Translations under genes and position numbers: made by a program
Source: an uncultured Enterorhabdus sp.
GTDB lineage: Bacteria > Actinomycetota > Coriobacteriia > Coriobacteriales > Eggerthellaceae
DNA: 33,455 nt
Direction: 5' to 3'
Assembly (NCBI GenBank): GCA_947645965.1
Contig: CANSES010000008.1
Span: 1 to 33,455, forward strand
The notes under the pieces: generated by a model
The model's input: the letters and a program-made list of their open reading frames with translations, nothing else
What the model was told of the DNA's origin: nothing
Databases searched by the model: none
Shown here: positions 17,112-25,632 of the stretch, piece by piece
Layout of the letters: every line of letters starts with the position of its first letter
How positions within the stretch are numbered: the first letter of the stretch is position 1

Positions 17112-18578
17112 CTAGAAATCCGATCGTTGCATGTTGAGGTAGTTCAGTAGCTCGCTGCGCTTGTGGATCTGCATCTTGTCGTAGATGTGCCGGATGTGGG
17201 TGTTCACCGTGTAGGGAGAGATAACCAGTTTGTCGGCCATGGAATTGGTGGTGTGACCGCGGGCGATGAGCAGCAGGATCTCGGCCTCGCGGGCCGACAG
17301 AGAGAACTCAGCGGCCACCTCGGTGCAGATCTCCTCCACCTCGTTGCGAGTGGGAGGGGCGGCGGTCAGCGCCACGATGCTGAACTCCATGCGCACGAGC
17401 GGTACTAGCACGATAGCCAGAAGGCACATGAACGCCAGGCAAGTGGGTGGTGTGATGGCAGTGCTGGCCGCCAGCGGCATGCTCTCATACCACAGCGCTA
17501 GGGAGTTCCCGGCTGCCAGGCCCAGGCGCACGAAGCCGCCGGCCATGGCGAAAGTGAGAGCCGGGGTGGCGTAGCCTTTGATGGTTAAGATGCCGAAGTA
17601 CATGATGAGCAGCACCTCGAACAGCGCTTGGATGCCGATTCCCACGACGAAAGCGGCCAGATACAGCGTCGGGGACGACAGGAACAGCGCGAAGCCCACC
17701 ATGAGCGCCACCAGCAGCGCCGGATATATCTTGAAGATGTTCAGGCGGTTGCGCGACAGGGTGTAAATGCCGGCGATAGCCAAAATGAACAGCGCGCCAC
17801 CCAGAATGCCGAAGGTGAATGAATCGTCGGAGGTGGGCAGCTGCTCCCACGGAATGATGCAGCTGAGAAAGTAGCAGGCGGCACAGGCGAACAGGGTGAC
17901 GAAGCTGACTCCGAGCATGTTCTTGAAACCGCTCTTGGTGGCGCTGCGCGGCAGGAGCACGGGGAAGGTATCGCGGCCATCGGTGCGCGCAACGGCCAGG
18001 GCGATGCCGGAGATAAGGGGCAGCAGGGCGGCGAAGGGAGCGGTGAGCAAGGACGGCAGCAGATAGGCGATAAGGATGCACAGGAACAATGTGAGCCCGA
18101 ACACCGTGCCGATGCGGTTGATGGTGAAGCTCGCCTTGATGCAGGCGTACCGTTCTCCCCACAGGATCCACAGCACGGCCTCGGCGGCGCTGATCACCAG
18201 GGCGATGGCGAAGTAGACCGGGGCGGCCACCAGCTGGAAGGGAAGGAAACCCAGGGCCAAGGTGCCCGCTACGGCGATGGCGGTGGCGACAGGCAGGGCA
18301 GCGCGGCAGTCACTGAGATGGCGTTTGCGCCCCAGCAGAACCGCGATGAGGAACAGAAACACCGAGGAGCCCAGGAGACTGACAATCCAGCTGACGGTAA
18401 TACGGTCGTCCAGCAGCTGCACATCTAAGAAGAAGTCGGGGATGAACCACAGGGTGTAGTGCCACGCGAGCAGAAGAGCAAAGCCGACGTACTTTGCCAA
18501 GGGCCGATCGAGGAAGGCGGCGATAGCCTGGCCTCGCCGTTCAGCGTTCAAGTCGGTCTCGGGGCGCGTGACATCCAT
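17112..18578 (-). CDS. LuxR-family regulator with 12-helix membrane domain
   Basis: A 488-residue protein with about twelve hydrophobic segments (residues ~30-400) in an MFS-like layout, followed by a cytoplasmic LuxR/GerE helix-turn-helix at about 425-485 (LSAREAEILLLIARGHTTNSMADKL, then SPYTVNTHIRHIYDKM). It has no response-regulator receiver domain. The membrane part probably senses a ligand or transport state directly and the HTH binds DNA. Such fusions are common in Eggerthellaceae next to catabolic genes. It is divergent from the MFS-cai operon, with a 394-bp regulatory region between them, so it is the best candidate regulator of that operon and, through a shared element, of fixABCX/caiD. 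An AGGAAGG ribosome site precedes the ATG at 18578. Confidence 0.88.
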   Translation of the reverse strand: MDVTRPETDLNAERRGQAIAAFLDRPLAKYVGFALLLAWHYTLWFIPDFFLDVQLLDDRITVSWIVSLLGSSVFLFLIAVLLGRKRHLSDCRAALPVATAIAVAGTLALGFLPFQLVAAPVYFAIALVISAAEAVLWILWGERYACIKASFTINRIGTVFGLTLFLCILIAYLLPSLLTAPFAALLPLISGIALAVARTDGRDTFPVLLPRSATKSGFKNMLGVSFVTLFACAACYFLSCIIPWEQLPTSDDSFTFGILGGALFILAIAGIYTLSRNRLNIFKIYPALLVALMVGFALFLSSPTLYLAAFVVGIGIQALFEVLLIMYFGILTIKGYATPALTFAMAGGFVRLGLAAGNSLALWYESMPLAASTAITPPTCLAFMCLLAIVLVPLVRMEFSIVALTAAPPTRNEVEEICTEVAAEFSLSAREAEILLLIARGHTTNSMADKLVISPYTVNTHIRHIYDKMQIHKRSELLNYLNMQRSDF

Positions 18579-18627
18579 GGGCGGGCCTTCCTGTCTCGTC
18601 TCGTTGAGGGTCGCGCGGCGCCGTCAC

Positions 18628-18633
18628 ACTATA
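18628..18633 (-). promoter_or_regulatory. candidate -10 box of the LuxR gene
   Basis: TATAGT on the minus strand (complement of 18628-18633), about 50 nt upstream of the start codon. No good -35 is seen at 16-18 bp. Confidence 0.3.
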
Positions 18634-18690
18634 GCACAGCGGTGCCTCGGCATTGGCTCCTCGACTGCTCTCACAAACCTGCTTAGATGG

Positions 18691-18742
18691 TTTTGAGTAT
18701 ATGAATCACCATCGTGGGAGGGCATCACTACATTTTGAGTAT
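18691..18742 (+). promoter_or_regulatory. two TTTTGAGTAT direct repeats
   Basis: TTTTGAGTAT occurs at 18691-18700 and again at 18733-18742. The spacing is 42 bp, about four helical turns, which would suit binding of two regulator units on the same DNA face. A nine-base version, TTTTGAGTA, is found at 29665-29673 before fixA. Confidence 0.5.
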
Positions 18743-18769
18743 TCCCCATCTCATCGGGGTTTAGCGATG
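18724..18769 (+). promoter_or_regulatory. 46-bp regulatory element shared with the fixA region, copy A
   Basis: Begins ATCACTA, continues TTTTGAGTA and ends CGGGGTTTAGCGATG. It aligns end to end with 29656-29701 at equal length (46 bp), with one compensating gap. It lies 203 bp before the MFS start codon in the LuxR/MFS divergent region. A second stretch at 18816-18846 matches the downstream part of the fixA element (29671-29701) at 25 of 31 positions. I infer an operator for a common regulator. Confidence 0.6.
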
Positions 18770-18815
18770 AAAAACCCATCTTTGCGATCTTTTCGCGCGC
18801 CTCGCAAAAAACTAG

Positions 18816-18846
18816 GTAACGACGCTTTCATGGTGTTCGAGCGATG
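18816..18846 (+). promoter_or_regulatory. second partial copy of the shared element
   Basis: GTAACGACGCTTTCA followed by a segment ending AGCGATG. It matches 29671-29701 before fixA at 25 of 31 positions without gaps. Confidence 0.5.
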
Positions 18847-18972
18847 GCGCGGCGCGGTTGCGATTCCACAATGCTCACCAGATCGGTCAGGTACGCGAAA
18901 GGGATTCGCGAGGTCCTGCGGGGCCGCTCGGCGGGGGTGCCGGGCCTGACACAAGAGAAAGGAAGCACCACC

Positions 18973-20310
18973 ATGTCGTTGCTTGCAAAGAGCAAGGGGG
19001 AAGTGACGTACAAGGATCTGACGTCGCTTCACAAGTGGGCACTCGTCGTGCTCATTTCCATGGGCTCGTCCATCATCTACGCGCCCATGTATCTGAAGAA
19101 CGTGTTTTACGATCCGCTGATGCAGGCGCTCGGCTGCACCAACGCCGATCTGGGCCTGATGGTGTCGGCCTACGGCATTGCGGCCATGATCTGCTATCTG
19201 CCCTCGGGCATCGTGGCCGACAAGTTCCGCATGCGCACCTTGGCTGTGGGCGGCTTTCTGGCCACGGCAGTGCTCGTGGGTGTGTACGCGATGCTGCCCT
19301 CGGTGCAGATCTGCCTCGTGCTGTTCGTGCTGATGGGCGTCACCTCCATTCTCGTGTGGTGGGGCACCCGCTTCAAAGTGATCCGTCTGTGCTGCGAGGA
19401 GGACGAGTACGCTTCCAAGATCGGCATCAGCTACTCCATTTACGGTGTGACCGGCCTGGTGATCGGTCTCATCAACGCCGGCATCATCGCCGCCATCTCC
19501 AACGTGGTGGCAGGCGTGCAGGTGATGCTCATCTTCCTGGCCGTGATGATTGCCATTCTGGGCGTGGCTTCCATTTTCCTCATCCCCGACTTCAAGGGCG
19601 AGATCAACAAGGACGCCAAGCTGTTTAGCGTGAAGGAGGCCGTGGAGGCCATCAAGCATCCGGGCGTTATCTGGGCCTGTGTTGCCTACTTCTGCGTGTA
19701 CGCCGTGTACCAGGGCGCCACCTACACCACGCCCTACCTCACCCAGTGCTTTGATGCCGACGGCAACCTGGTGAACGTGGTGGGCCTCATCCGCACCTAC
19801 GGTATCGGCCTTATTGCCGGCCCGGTGGTGGGTTGGCTGGCTACGAAGCTGAAGAGCCCCTCCAAGGTCATCCTGGGCGCCTTCATCTTGTCCATGGCCG
19901 TGCTGGTGGGCTTCATCCTGTTCCCGCATGATCCGGGTAGCTCGCTGGTGGCTGCCGTGCTGGTTGTGGTGTTCGGCTTCACCACCTACGGCGCCTTCTC
20001 CATCGGCTCCTCGCCGCTGTCGGAGATCAAGATTCCCATGCGCATCTTCGGTACCGCTGCCGGCCTGCTCTCGGTCATCGGCTTCCTGCCCGACGTGTTC
20101 ATCCACACCTGGTACGGCGGCCTGATCGACGCTCAGGGCATCGCGGCCTACAACAGCATCTTCGGCTTCGAGATCATGTTCGGCGTCATCGGCTGCCTCT
20201 GCCTGGTCATGCTGCTGCGCTCCATCAAGAAGCACTTCGGCACTGAAAAGGTGAACGCCGCCGAGGAGGCCGAGGCCCAGCAGATCGCTGGCGGCGAGGC
20301 CACCGTATAG
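18973..20310 (+). CDS. MFS transporter, first gene of the cai-type operon
   Basis: A 445-residue major facilitator superfamily carrier with about 12 transmembrane segments. The loop after helix 2 (GIVADKFRMRTLA) matches the MFS signature G-x-x-x-D-R/K-x-G/R-R. A central cytoplasmic loop separates the two six-helix halves. It most likely imports the operon's substrate or exchanges it for the product. It replaces the BCCT antiporter CaiT found with enterobacterial cai genes, so substrate identity is open. I chose the ATG at 18973 because AAAGGAAG lies just upstream; the frame is open further back but runs into the regulatory region. The next gene begins 30 nt after the stop. Confidence 0.88.
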   Translation: MSLLAKSKGEVTYKDLTSLHKWALVVLISMGSSIIYAPMYLKNVFYDPLMQALGCTNADLGLMVSAYGIAAMICYLPSGIVADKFRMRTLAVGGFLATAVLVGVYAMLPSVQICLVLFVLMGVTSILVWWGTRFKVIRLCCEEDEYASKIGISYSIYGVTGLVIGLINAGIIAAISNVVAGVQVMLIFLAVMIAILGVASIFLIPDFKGEINKDAKLFSVKEAVEAIKHPGVIWACVAYFCVYAVYQGATYTTPYLTQCFDADGNLVNVVGLIRTYGIGLIAGPVVGWLATKLKSPSKVILGAFILSMAVLVGFILFPHDPGSSLVAAVLVVVFGFTTYGAFSIGSSPLSEIKIPMRIFGTAAGLLSVIGFLPDVFIHTWYGGLIDAQGIAAYNSIFGFEIMFGVIGCLCLVMLLRSIKKHFGTEKVNAAEEAEAQQIAGGEATV

Positions 20311-20340
20311 CACCCGACTTACGCTGAAAGGAAGCGCGCC

Positions 20341-21324
20341 ATGCCGAACAAGATCGATGTGCTCTCCCGCATCAGCTCCCAGATGAGCGCTGTGCTGGCC
20401 CAGGAGGACGCCCTGGCGGGGGATGCGAACGACACGAGTGCCGGCTTCGCCCAGATGCGCGAGAACTACGTGGCCGGGCGGGCTTGGTGGAACGAGGGAG
20501 CGCCGGAGCTGGCCTGCGTGGTCGACGATGCGGTGGAAGGACCCTCGGGCGCCATCGCCGTGCGCCGCTACTACCCGCGTGCGCTGACGGCGGGGGAGAC
20601 GTCGCCAGCCATCGTGTACGTGCACGGCGGCGGGTTTGTGTTGGGCAACCTGGACACCCACGACCGCATCTGCCGCATCCTGGCCGAGCGGGCGGGCGTG
20701 CCCGTGGTGGCCGTGGATTACCGGCTCTCGCCCGAGGCGCGCTATCCCAGCGCCGTGCGCGAGGCGGCCGCTGTGGCCTCCTTCCTGCACCGGGAGGGGG
20801 CAGGTTGGGGCATCGACGGCGGTCGCCTGGCCTTCGCTGGCGACTCGGGCGGCGCTCATTTGGGGCTGGCGGCCACGCTGTATCTGCGCGAGGAGTGCGG
20901 CGGAGCCGACTTCGTGCGGTGCCTGCTTCTGTTCTACGGCTGGTTCGGGTTGACTGATTCCGCCTCCATGCGGCTTCTGGGCGGTCCCTGGGACGGCCTG
21001 GCCGAGGAGGACTGGCGGTTCTACATGGGGCTGTACGCCGAGAATCCGGAGACGTTGGCGCAGGAGCCTTACGCGAACTTGTTCCTGAACGATTTGACTC
21101 GCGATATGCCCGCTTGCTATATCGCGGCTGCCGAGTTCGATCCGCTGCGCGACGACTCGGCTTGCTTGGCGGCCATCTGCGAGCAGTACGGCATCCCGTG
21201 CCGCTATGAGGTGTTCGAAGGCGTCATCCACGCGTTCCTGCACTACACCAAGATGCTCGATGCGGCCAACGATGCCCTGGACCACGCCGCCGCCTTCTAC
21301 CGCGAGACCCTGGGTCTTGCCTGA
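20341..21324 (+). CDS. alpha/beta hydrolase, hormone-sensitive-lipase (HSL) family esterase
   Basis: A 327-residue cytoplasmic hydrolase. The oxyanion-hole motif HGGG is at 95-98 (VYVHGGGFVLGN), the nucleophile is S169 in GDSGG, and the other triad members are probably D267 (EFDPLRDD) and H297 (IHAFLHY). These are the marks of HSL/family IV esterases acting on short acyl esters. No signal peptide is seen. It lies between the MFS carrier and caiA, so it may release the acid that CaiC activates from an imported ester (for example an acylated carnitine), or hydrolyse an inhibitory by-product; both ideas are inference. AAAGGAAG precedes the ATG. Confidence 0.87.
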   Translation: MPNKIDVLSRISSQMSAVLAQEDALAGDANDTSAGFAQMRENYVAGRAWWNEGAPELACVVDDAVEGPSGAIAVRRYYPRALTAGETSPAIVYVHGGGFVLGNLDTHDRICRILAERAGVPVVAVDYRLSPEARYPSAVREAAAVASFLHREGAGWGIDGGRLAFAGDSGGAHLGLAATLYLREECGGADFVRCLLLFYGWFGLTDSASMRLLGGPWDGLAEEDWRFYMGLYAENPETLAQEPYANLFLNDLTRDMPACYIAAAEFDPLRDDSACLAAICEQYGIPCRYEVFEGVIHAFLHYTKMLDAANDALDHAAAFYRETLGLA

Positions 21325-21337
21325 TCACCGGACACGG

Positions 21338-21358
21338 GAGGGCGGCCGTGCCGCCCTC
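21338..21358 (+). other. intercistronic hairpin before caiA
   Basis: Perfect 9-bp stem GAGGGCGGC (21338-21346) / GCCGCCCTC (21350-21358) with a CGT loop, followed by only TT. It may be a weak terminator or an mRNA 3'-end stabiliser for the hydrolase message. Confidence 0.6.
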
Positions 21359-21400
21359 TTCGCTGACAACGATGCCATAACCTGAAAGGAGAAACCGATT

Positions 21401-22549
21401 ATGGATTTCAAGCTTACCGACGAGCAGGAGCTGATTGTCGACAGCTACCGCGAGTACATGGAAAGCGAGAACTGGGAGACCTACTTCCACGAGTGCGACG
21501 AGAAGCACGAGTACCCCCTGCGCTGGGTGGCCGGCCTGTGCGAGCTGGGCTTCGACCAGATCATGCTGCCCGAGTCCCACGGCGGCCTGGGCCTGGAGCA
21601 GCCCTGCGTGACGCTGATGGCCGTCTACGAGGTGCTTGGCCGTTACGGCGCACCCACCTATGTGCTGTATCAGCTGCCCGGTTTCGAGACCATCATTCGC
21701 GAGGGCACGCCCGAGCAGATCGACGCCGTGATGGCCACGCTGGGCACCGGCGAGCAGATCTGGAATTCCGCCTGCACCGAGCCGGGCGCCGGCAGCGACG
21801 TGAGCTCGCTGGCCACCACCTACAAGCGCGAGAACGGCAAGATCTACCTGAACGGCACTAAGACCTTCATCACCTCGTCGGCCGGCGTGAAGTACCTGGT
21901 CATCATGGCGAAGAACGCCGATGACGAGTCGGTGTTCACCGAGTTCTTCGTGGACATGTCCAAGCCGGGCGTGAAGCTGTCGCCGCTGCCGAAGCTGGGT
22001 CTGCGCATGGACAGCTGCTGCGAGGTGTACCTGGACAACGTGGAACTGGAGGAGTCCGACATCTTCGGCACCGAGGGCAACGGCTTCATGCGCGGCGTGT
22101 CCGACTTCAACTTCGAGCGCTGGCTCGTGGGCGCCTGCGACTACGGCACCGCCATCTGCGCCTTCGAGGACGCCATGAAGCACGCCAACACCCGTATGGC
22201 CTTCGGCAAGCCCATCAGCCGCTTCCAGCTGAACCAGCTGAAGATCACCGAGATGTGCATCAAGCTGACTAACATGCGCAACATGCTGTACGAGGCCGCC
22301 TGGATGGCCGACAACAACGGCGGCGACTTCGACCCGGCCATGGCCGCCATGTGCAAGTACTACTGCGCCAACGCCTCCTTCGAGGTGACCGACGACGCCA
22401 TGCAGGTCATGGGCGGCATCGCCGTGGCCAGCGAGCACCGCATCAACCGCATCTGGCGCGACCTGCGCGTCGATCGCGTATCCGGTGGCACCGACGAGAT
22501 GATGATCCTGGCTACGTCCAAGGGCGCCTCCATCAAGTACCGCCAGTAA
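21401..22549 (+). CDS. caiA: crotonobetainyl-CoA reductase-type acyl-CoA dehydrogenase
   Basis: A 382-residue flavoprotein of the acyl-CoA dehydrogenase fold, closely resembling enterobacterial CaiA (380 residues). Shared stretches include [11 protein letters not shown] at the start, [46 protein letters not shown] and [18 protein letters not shown] near the end. In that family the enzyme runs as a reductase, turning an enoyl-CoA (crotonobetainyl-CoA) into the saturated gamma-butyrobetainyl-CoA with electrons from FixAB. Where medium-chain dehydrogenases carry the catalytic Glu (YEGT), this protein has G362 (SGGT), as E. coli CaiA does from memory. A strong AAAGGAG lies upstream. caiB follows after 137 nt containing a palindrome. 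Confidence 0.92.
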   Translation: MDFKLTDEQELIVDSYREYMESENWETYFHECDEKHEYPLRWVAGLCELGFDQIMLPESHGGLGLEQPCVTLMAVYEVLGRYGAPTYVLYQLPGFETIIREGTPEQIDAVMATLGTGEQIWNSACTEPGAGSDVSSLATTYKRENGKIYLNGTKTFITSSAGVKYLVIMAKNADDESVFTEFFVDMSKPGVKLSPLPKLGLRMDSCCEVYLDNVELEESDIFGTEGNGFMRGVSDFNFERWLVGACDYGTAICAFEDAMKHANTRMAFGKPISRFQLNQLKITEMCIKLTNMRNMLYEAAWMADNNGGDFDPAMAAMCKYYCANASFEVTDDAMQVMGGIAVASEHRINRIWRDLRVDRVSGGTDEMMILATSKGASIKYRQ

Positions 22550-22601
22550 CCGGTTGGCCGTCGGGTCTGACGGGCCCGGCGGCCAATGCCGACGCTGCGG
22601 C

Positions 22602-22621
22602 TCCGACAGGCGCCTGTCGGA
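22602..22621 (+). other. 20-bp perfect palindrome between caiA and caiB
   Basis: TCCGACAGG-CG-CCTGTCGGA reads the same on both strands. It lies 65 nt before the caiB start. A second possible stem, TTGGCCG (22554-22560) / CGGCCAA (22580-22586), precedes it. No T tract follows, so it may act as an mRNA processing/stability hairpin or a dyad operator. Confidence 0.65.
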
Positions 22622-22686
22622 CCCTCGCTGACTTCCTGGGGCGAACCTCTGACATCACTAAATTACTTTTGGTAAAGGAGAAAGAA

Positions 22687-23907
22687 ATGGCTGCTATTCC
22701 CACTGAGAAACCGTCCTTCGGCGTTCTGGATGACGTGAAGATCATCTTCGCCGCCATGGAGGAGGCCATCCCGCGCGCCTGCAACATCATGGCCGACTGG
22801 GGTGCCGATGTTATCTGGCTGGAGAACACCGGCTACGGCGATACCGTGCGCGACGCTAAGAATGCCGCTCAGGCTGAGCGCCGCAACTGCCGTTCGGTGC
22901 AGCTGAATCAGTTCACTCCCGGCGGCAAGCAGGTGCTGCTGGACATGCTGAAGGACACCGACATCTTCTTCGAGTCCTCCAAGGGCGGCACGTGGGATCG
23001 CAAGGGCTTCACCGACGAGGACATGTGGGCCGTGAACCCGAAGCTTGTCATCGTGCATTGCTCCGGCTATGGCAAGTTCGGTGATCCCGACCGTGTGAAG
23101 CGCCCGGCCTATGACGGCACCGTGGGACCCTATGCCGGCTTCACCTGCCAGAACGGCACGCCCGAGCAGCCCATGATCACGATGCCCTATTCCGGTGACT
23201 ACATCAACTCCTACCTGCTCATCGCCGCATCGCTGGCGGCCCTGCGCAAGGCCGAGCGTACGGGCGAGGGCGAGTCCATCGACTGGGCTATGTACGAGGG
23301 CATCATGTACATGAGCCAGTACTACCTGGTGGACTACTTGAACGACGGCATCAAGTGGCCTCGTGCGGGTGCCCGCAACCAGAACCTCTGCGGCATCGGC
23401 GTCTACGAGTGCGCCGACGGCTTCATCGCGCTGAATCTGTTCGGCATTCGTCAGAACAAGTGGATGCTGGAGACGCTGGGCCTGGGCGATGCCTGGGGCA
23501 CGCCCGAGGTGCCCGAGGACACCGCGTCGCTGTGGCTGTCGATGCCCATCGCGCCGGAGTTCGAGCGCCGTCTGGAGGCGTGGCTGAAGGAGCGCACGAA
23601 GCTGGAGTTGGAGGCCGTGCTGGCCGAGCAGGCCATCGCCGCCCAGAGCGTCTACGAGTTCGAGGACATGGTGGCCGATAAGCACATGGCCGCCCGCGGT
23701 AACTTCGTGGAGTGGGAGACGAAGGACGGCGAGACCTTCAAGGGGCTCTCTCCCATGCCGCGCTTCGAGCAGACCCCCGGCCGCATCTGGCGTCCCATGC
23801 CCGCCAAGGGCGGCGACACCGCCGACGTGCTGACCAAGCTCGGCTACACCCCCGAGCAGATCAGCGCTCTGGAGGAAGAGGGCGCCATCCGCTGCGGCGA
23901 GAACTAG
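22687..23907 (+). CDS. caiB: L-carnitine/crotonobetainyl CoA-transferase-type (class III) enzyme
   Basis: A 406-residue family III CoA-transferase, within one residue of E. coli CaiB (405). The catalytic aspartate is D171 in MPYSGDY, equivalent to D169 of CaiB. Other shared segments are DWGADVIWLEN, FFESSKGG, GEGESIDWAMYE, QYYLVDYLN and PGRIWRPMP near the C terminus. It moves CoA from the reduced product (gamma-butyrobetainyl-CoA in the carnitine pathway) to fresh substrate, so ATP is needed only for priming by CaiC. The ATG at 22687 has AAAGGAG a few nt upstream. The open frame extends far upstream into caiA but is not coding there. Confidence 0.92.
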   Translation: MAAIPTEKPSFGVLDDVKIIFAAMEEAIPRACNIMADWGADVIWLENTGYGDTVRDAKNAAQAERRNCRSVQLNQFTPGGKQVLLDMLKDTDIFFESSKGGTWDRKGFTDEDMWAVNPKLVIVHCSGYGKFGDPDRVKRPAYDGTVGPYAGFTCQNGTPEQPMITMPYSGDYINSYLLIAASLAALRKAERTGEGESIDWAMYEGIMYMSQYYLVDYLNDGIKWPRAGARNQNLCGIGVYECADGFIALNLFGIRQNKWMLETLGLGDAWGTPEVPEDTASLWLSMPIAPEFERRLEAWLKERTKLELEAVLAEQAIAAQSVYEFEDMVADKHMAARGNFVEWETKDGETFKGLSPMPRFEQTPGRIWRPMPAKGGDTADVLTKLGYTPEQISALEEEGAIRCGEN

Positions 23908-23947
23908 GGCGACCGTGGGGACGGCAAGCGTCCCGACTGAGGTAAGC

Positions 23948-23974
23948 GAGGAACCCGCCTTGCGCGGGTTCCTC
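23948..23974 (+). other. intercistronic hairpin between caiB and caiC
   Basis: Perfect 11-bp stem GAGGAACCCGC (23948-23958) / GCGGGTTCCTC (23964-23974) with a 5-nt loop, no T tract. Likely an mRNA stability element or partial terminator inside the operon. Confidence 0.65.
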
Positions 23975-24004
23975 TCCGAGACGAGGAACGAACAGGGGCA
24001 TGTC

Positions 24005-25600
24005 ATGGCGACCAGCGTGGGCAACGAGAATCTCCGCGGTTTGTGGAACGAGCTTTCCACCAGCCGCGGCGATCATCTCTTCCTGATCAGCCAGGATCGC
24101 TTCGGCGCCGAGCGCCGCTTCACCTACCGTGAGTTCGACCGTCTCATCAACCGCACGGCCAACTACTTTTTGTCTCTGGGCATCCGTCCCGGCGAGAACG
24201 TGGCCATCCAGCTGTACAACTCGCCCGAGTACGTGGCCGTCACCTTCGCCCTGGCGAAGATCGGGGCCGTGGCGGTGCCGCTGAACATGCAGCACAAGCT
24301 GGAGGAGACCGTGTTCATGCTGGAGAAGTGTGCCATCCGTACCGTGGTGGCCGAGCCCGACTGCCAGTGCTGCTACTGCGCCGACGCCCCGCGGCCGGCC
24401 GATGCCTGCGCCGGCTCCTGCGAGGCCATCCGGCCCTACGCCATGGACCACGTGCTCATCGCCCATCGGGGCCGTGTGCCGCTGTACGGCGCGGCCGTGG
24501 ACTTCGACGCCGAGGTGGCCGCCTGCGCCGACGAGCTGGCCGAGGAGCGGCCCCTGCATGGGCTGGACACGGCCATGATCATCTTCACCTCGGGCACCAC
24601 TTCGTGCCCGAAGGGGGTGGAGCTGACCCATGCCAACATGCTGTTCGCCGGGCAGTTCGGCCAGTGGCAGTGCGATCTCACCCCTGACGACCGCCTGCTC
24701 ACCACCATGCCGGCCTTCCATTCCAACTTCCAGACCGCCGCGCTCATGCCGGTTGTGGCCGCGGGTGCCACGCTCATCGTGCTGGAGAAGTACAGCGCGC
24801 GGCGCTACTGGGCCCAGGTGCGGGCCTTGGGTGCCACGGCTCTGCAGCTGGTGGCCATGATGGCACGCACCATGATGATGCAGCCCTGCGACCCTGCCGA
24901 GCGCGACCACAACGTGCACTCCGTGCAGTACTACCTGGCCATCAGCGACGAGGAGCGGGCGGCCTTCGAGGAGCGCTTCGCCCTGCGCCTGCAGAACTGC
25001 TACGGCTCCACCGAGTCGGTCTGCTGGGTGCTGACCGACGGTGCGCACGGCGAGCGGCGCTGGCCGAGCGTGGGGCGCCCCGGCCCGGGCTACGAGGTGG
25101 AGGTGCGCGCCGAGGACGGGCGCGTGGCGGCCCCGGGCGAGGTGGGGGACATCGCCGTGCGCGGCGTGCCCGGCCTGTCGCTCATGAAGGGCTACTACGG
25201 CGACGAGGCCGCCACGGCCGCCGCCCTCACCGACGACGGCTGGTACTTCCCCGGCGACAAGGGAGTGCGCGACGAAGACGGCTGGTTCTACTTCGTGGAT
25301 CGCAAGAGCAACATGATCAAGCGGGCCGGCGAGAACATCTCGGCCTGCGAGGTGGAAGAGGTGCTGGCCGACCATCCGGCCGTGGCTGAGGCCGCCGTCA
25401 TCGGCGTGCCCGATCCGGTGCGAGACATGGCGGTGAAGGCCTTCGTGGTGCTGCGCGAGGACGCACCCGCCACCATCGAGGAGATCACGGCCTACTGCGC
25501 CTGTCGCCTGGCCGATTTCAAAGTTCCCACCCTCATGGAAGTGGTGGACAGCCTGCCCCACACCAGTGTGGGCAAAGTAGAGAAGAAGCGCCTCGCCTAA
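24005..25600 (+). CDS. caiC: carnitine/crotonobetaine-CoA ligase-type enzyme with a cysteine-rich insert
   Basis: A 531-residue ANL-superfamily ligase, slightly longer than E. coli CaiC (517). The P-loop FTSGTTSCPKG is at 194-204. EKYSARRYW, MPAFHSNFQT, RRWPSVGRPG, GWFYFVDRKSNMIKRAGENIS and the final GKVEKKRL (A10 lysine) parallel CaiC closely. It makes the first CoA thioester that primes the CaiB transfer cycle. Unusual feature: six cysteines within 20 residues (C120, C122, C123, C125, C135, C139), a cluster I do not recall in enterobacterial CaiC and which could bind a metal. The ATG at 24005 has a modest AGGGG ribosome site. The MaoC-like gene follows after 32 nt. Confidence 0.9.
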   Translation: MATSVGNENLRGLWNELSTSRGDHLFLISQDRFGAERRFTYREFDRLINRTANYFLSLGIRPGENVAIQLYNSPEYVAVTFALAKIGAVAVPLNMQHKLEETVFMLEKCAIRTVVAEPDCQCCYCADAPRPADACAGSCEAIRPYAMDHVLIAHRGRVPLYGAAVDFDAEVAACADELAEERPLHGLDTAMIIFTSGTTSCPKGVELTHANMLFAGQFGQWQCDLTPDDRLLTTMPAFHSNFQTAALMPVVAAGATLIVLEKYSARRYWAQVRALGATALQLVAMMARTMMMQPCDPAERDHNVHSVQYYLAISDEERAAFEERFALRLQNCYGSTESVCWVLTDGAHGERRWPSVGRPGPGYEVEVRAEDGRVAAPGEVGDIAVRGVPGLSLMKGYYGDEAATAAALTDDGWYFPGDKGVRDEDGWFYFVDRKSNMIKRAGENISACEVEEVLADHPAVAEAAVIGVPDPVRDMAVKAFVVLREDAPATIEEITAYCACRLADFKVPTLMEVVDSLPHTSVGKVEKKRLA

Positions 25601-25632
25601 GCAGTCGAGCGCCCCGTTCAAAGGAGGATGTC

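Noticed and set aside
18751..21285. Long open frame antisense to the first MFS and hydrolase genes
   Set aside because: His/Gln/Gly-rich composition typical of a GC shadow, no domain, no ribosome site.
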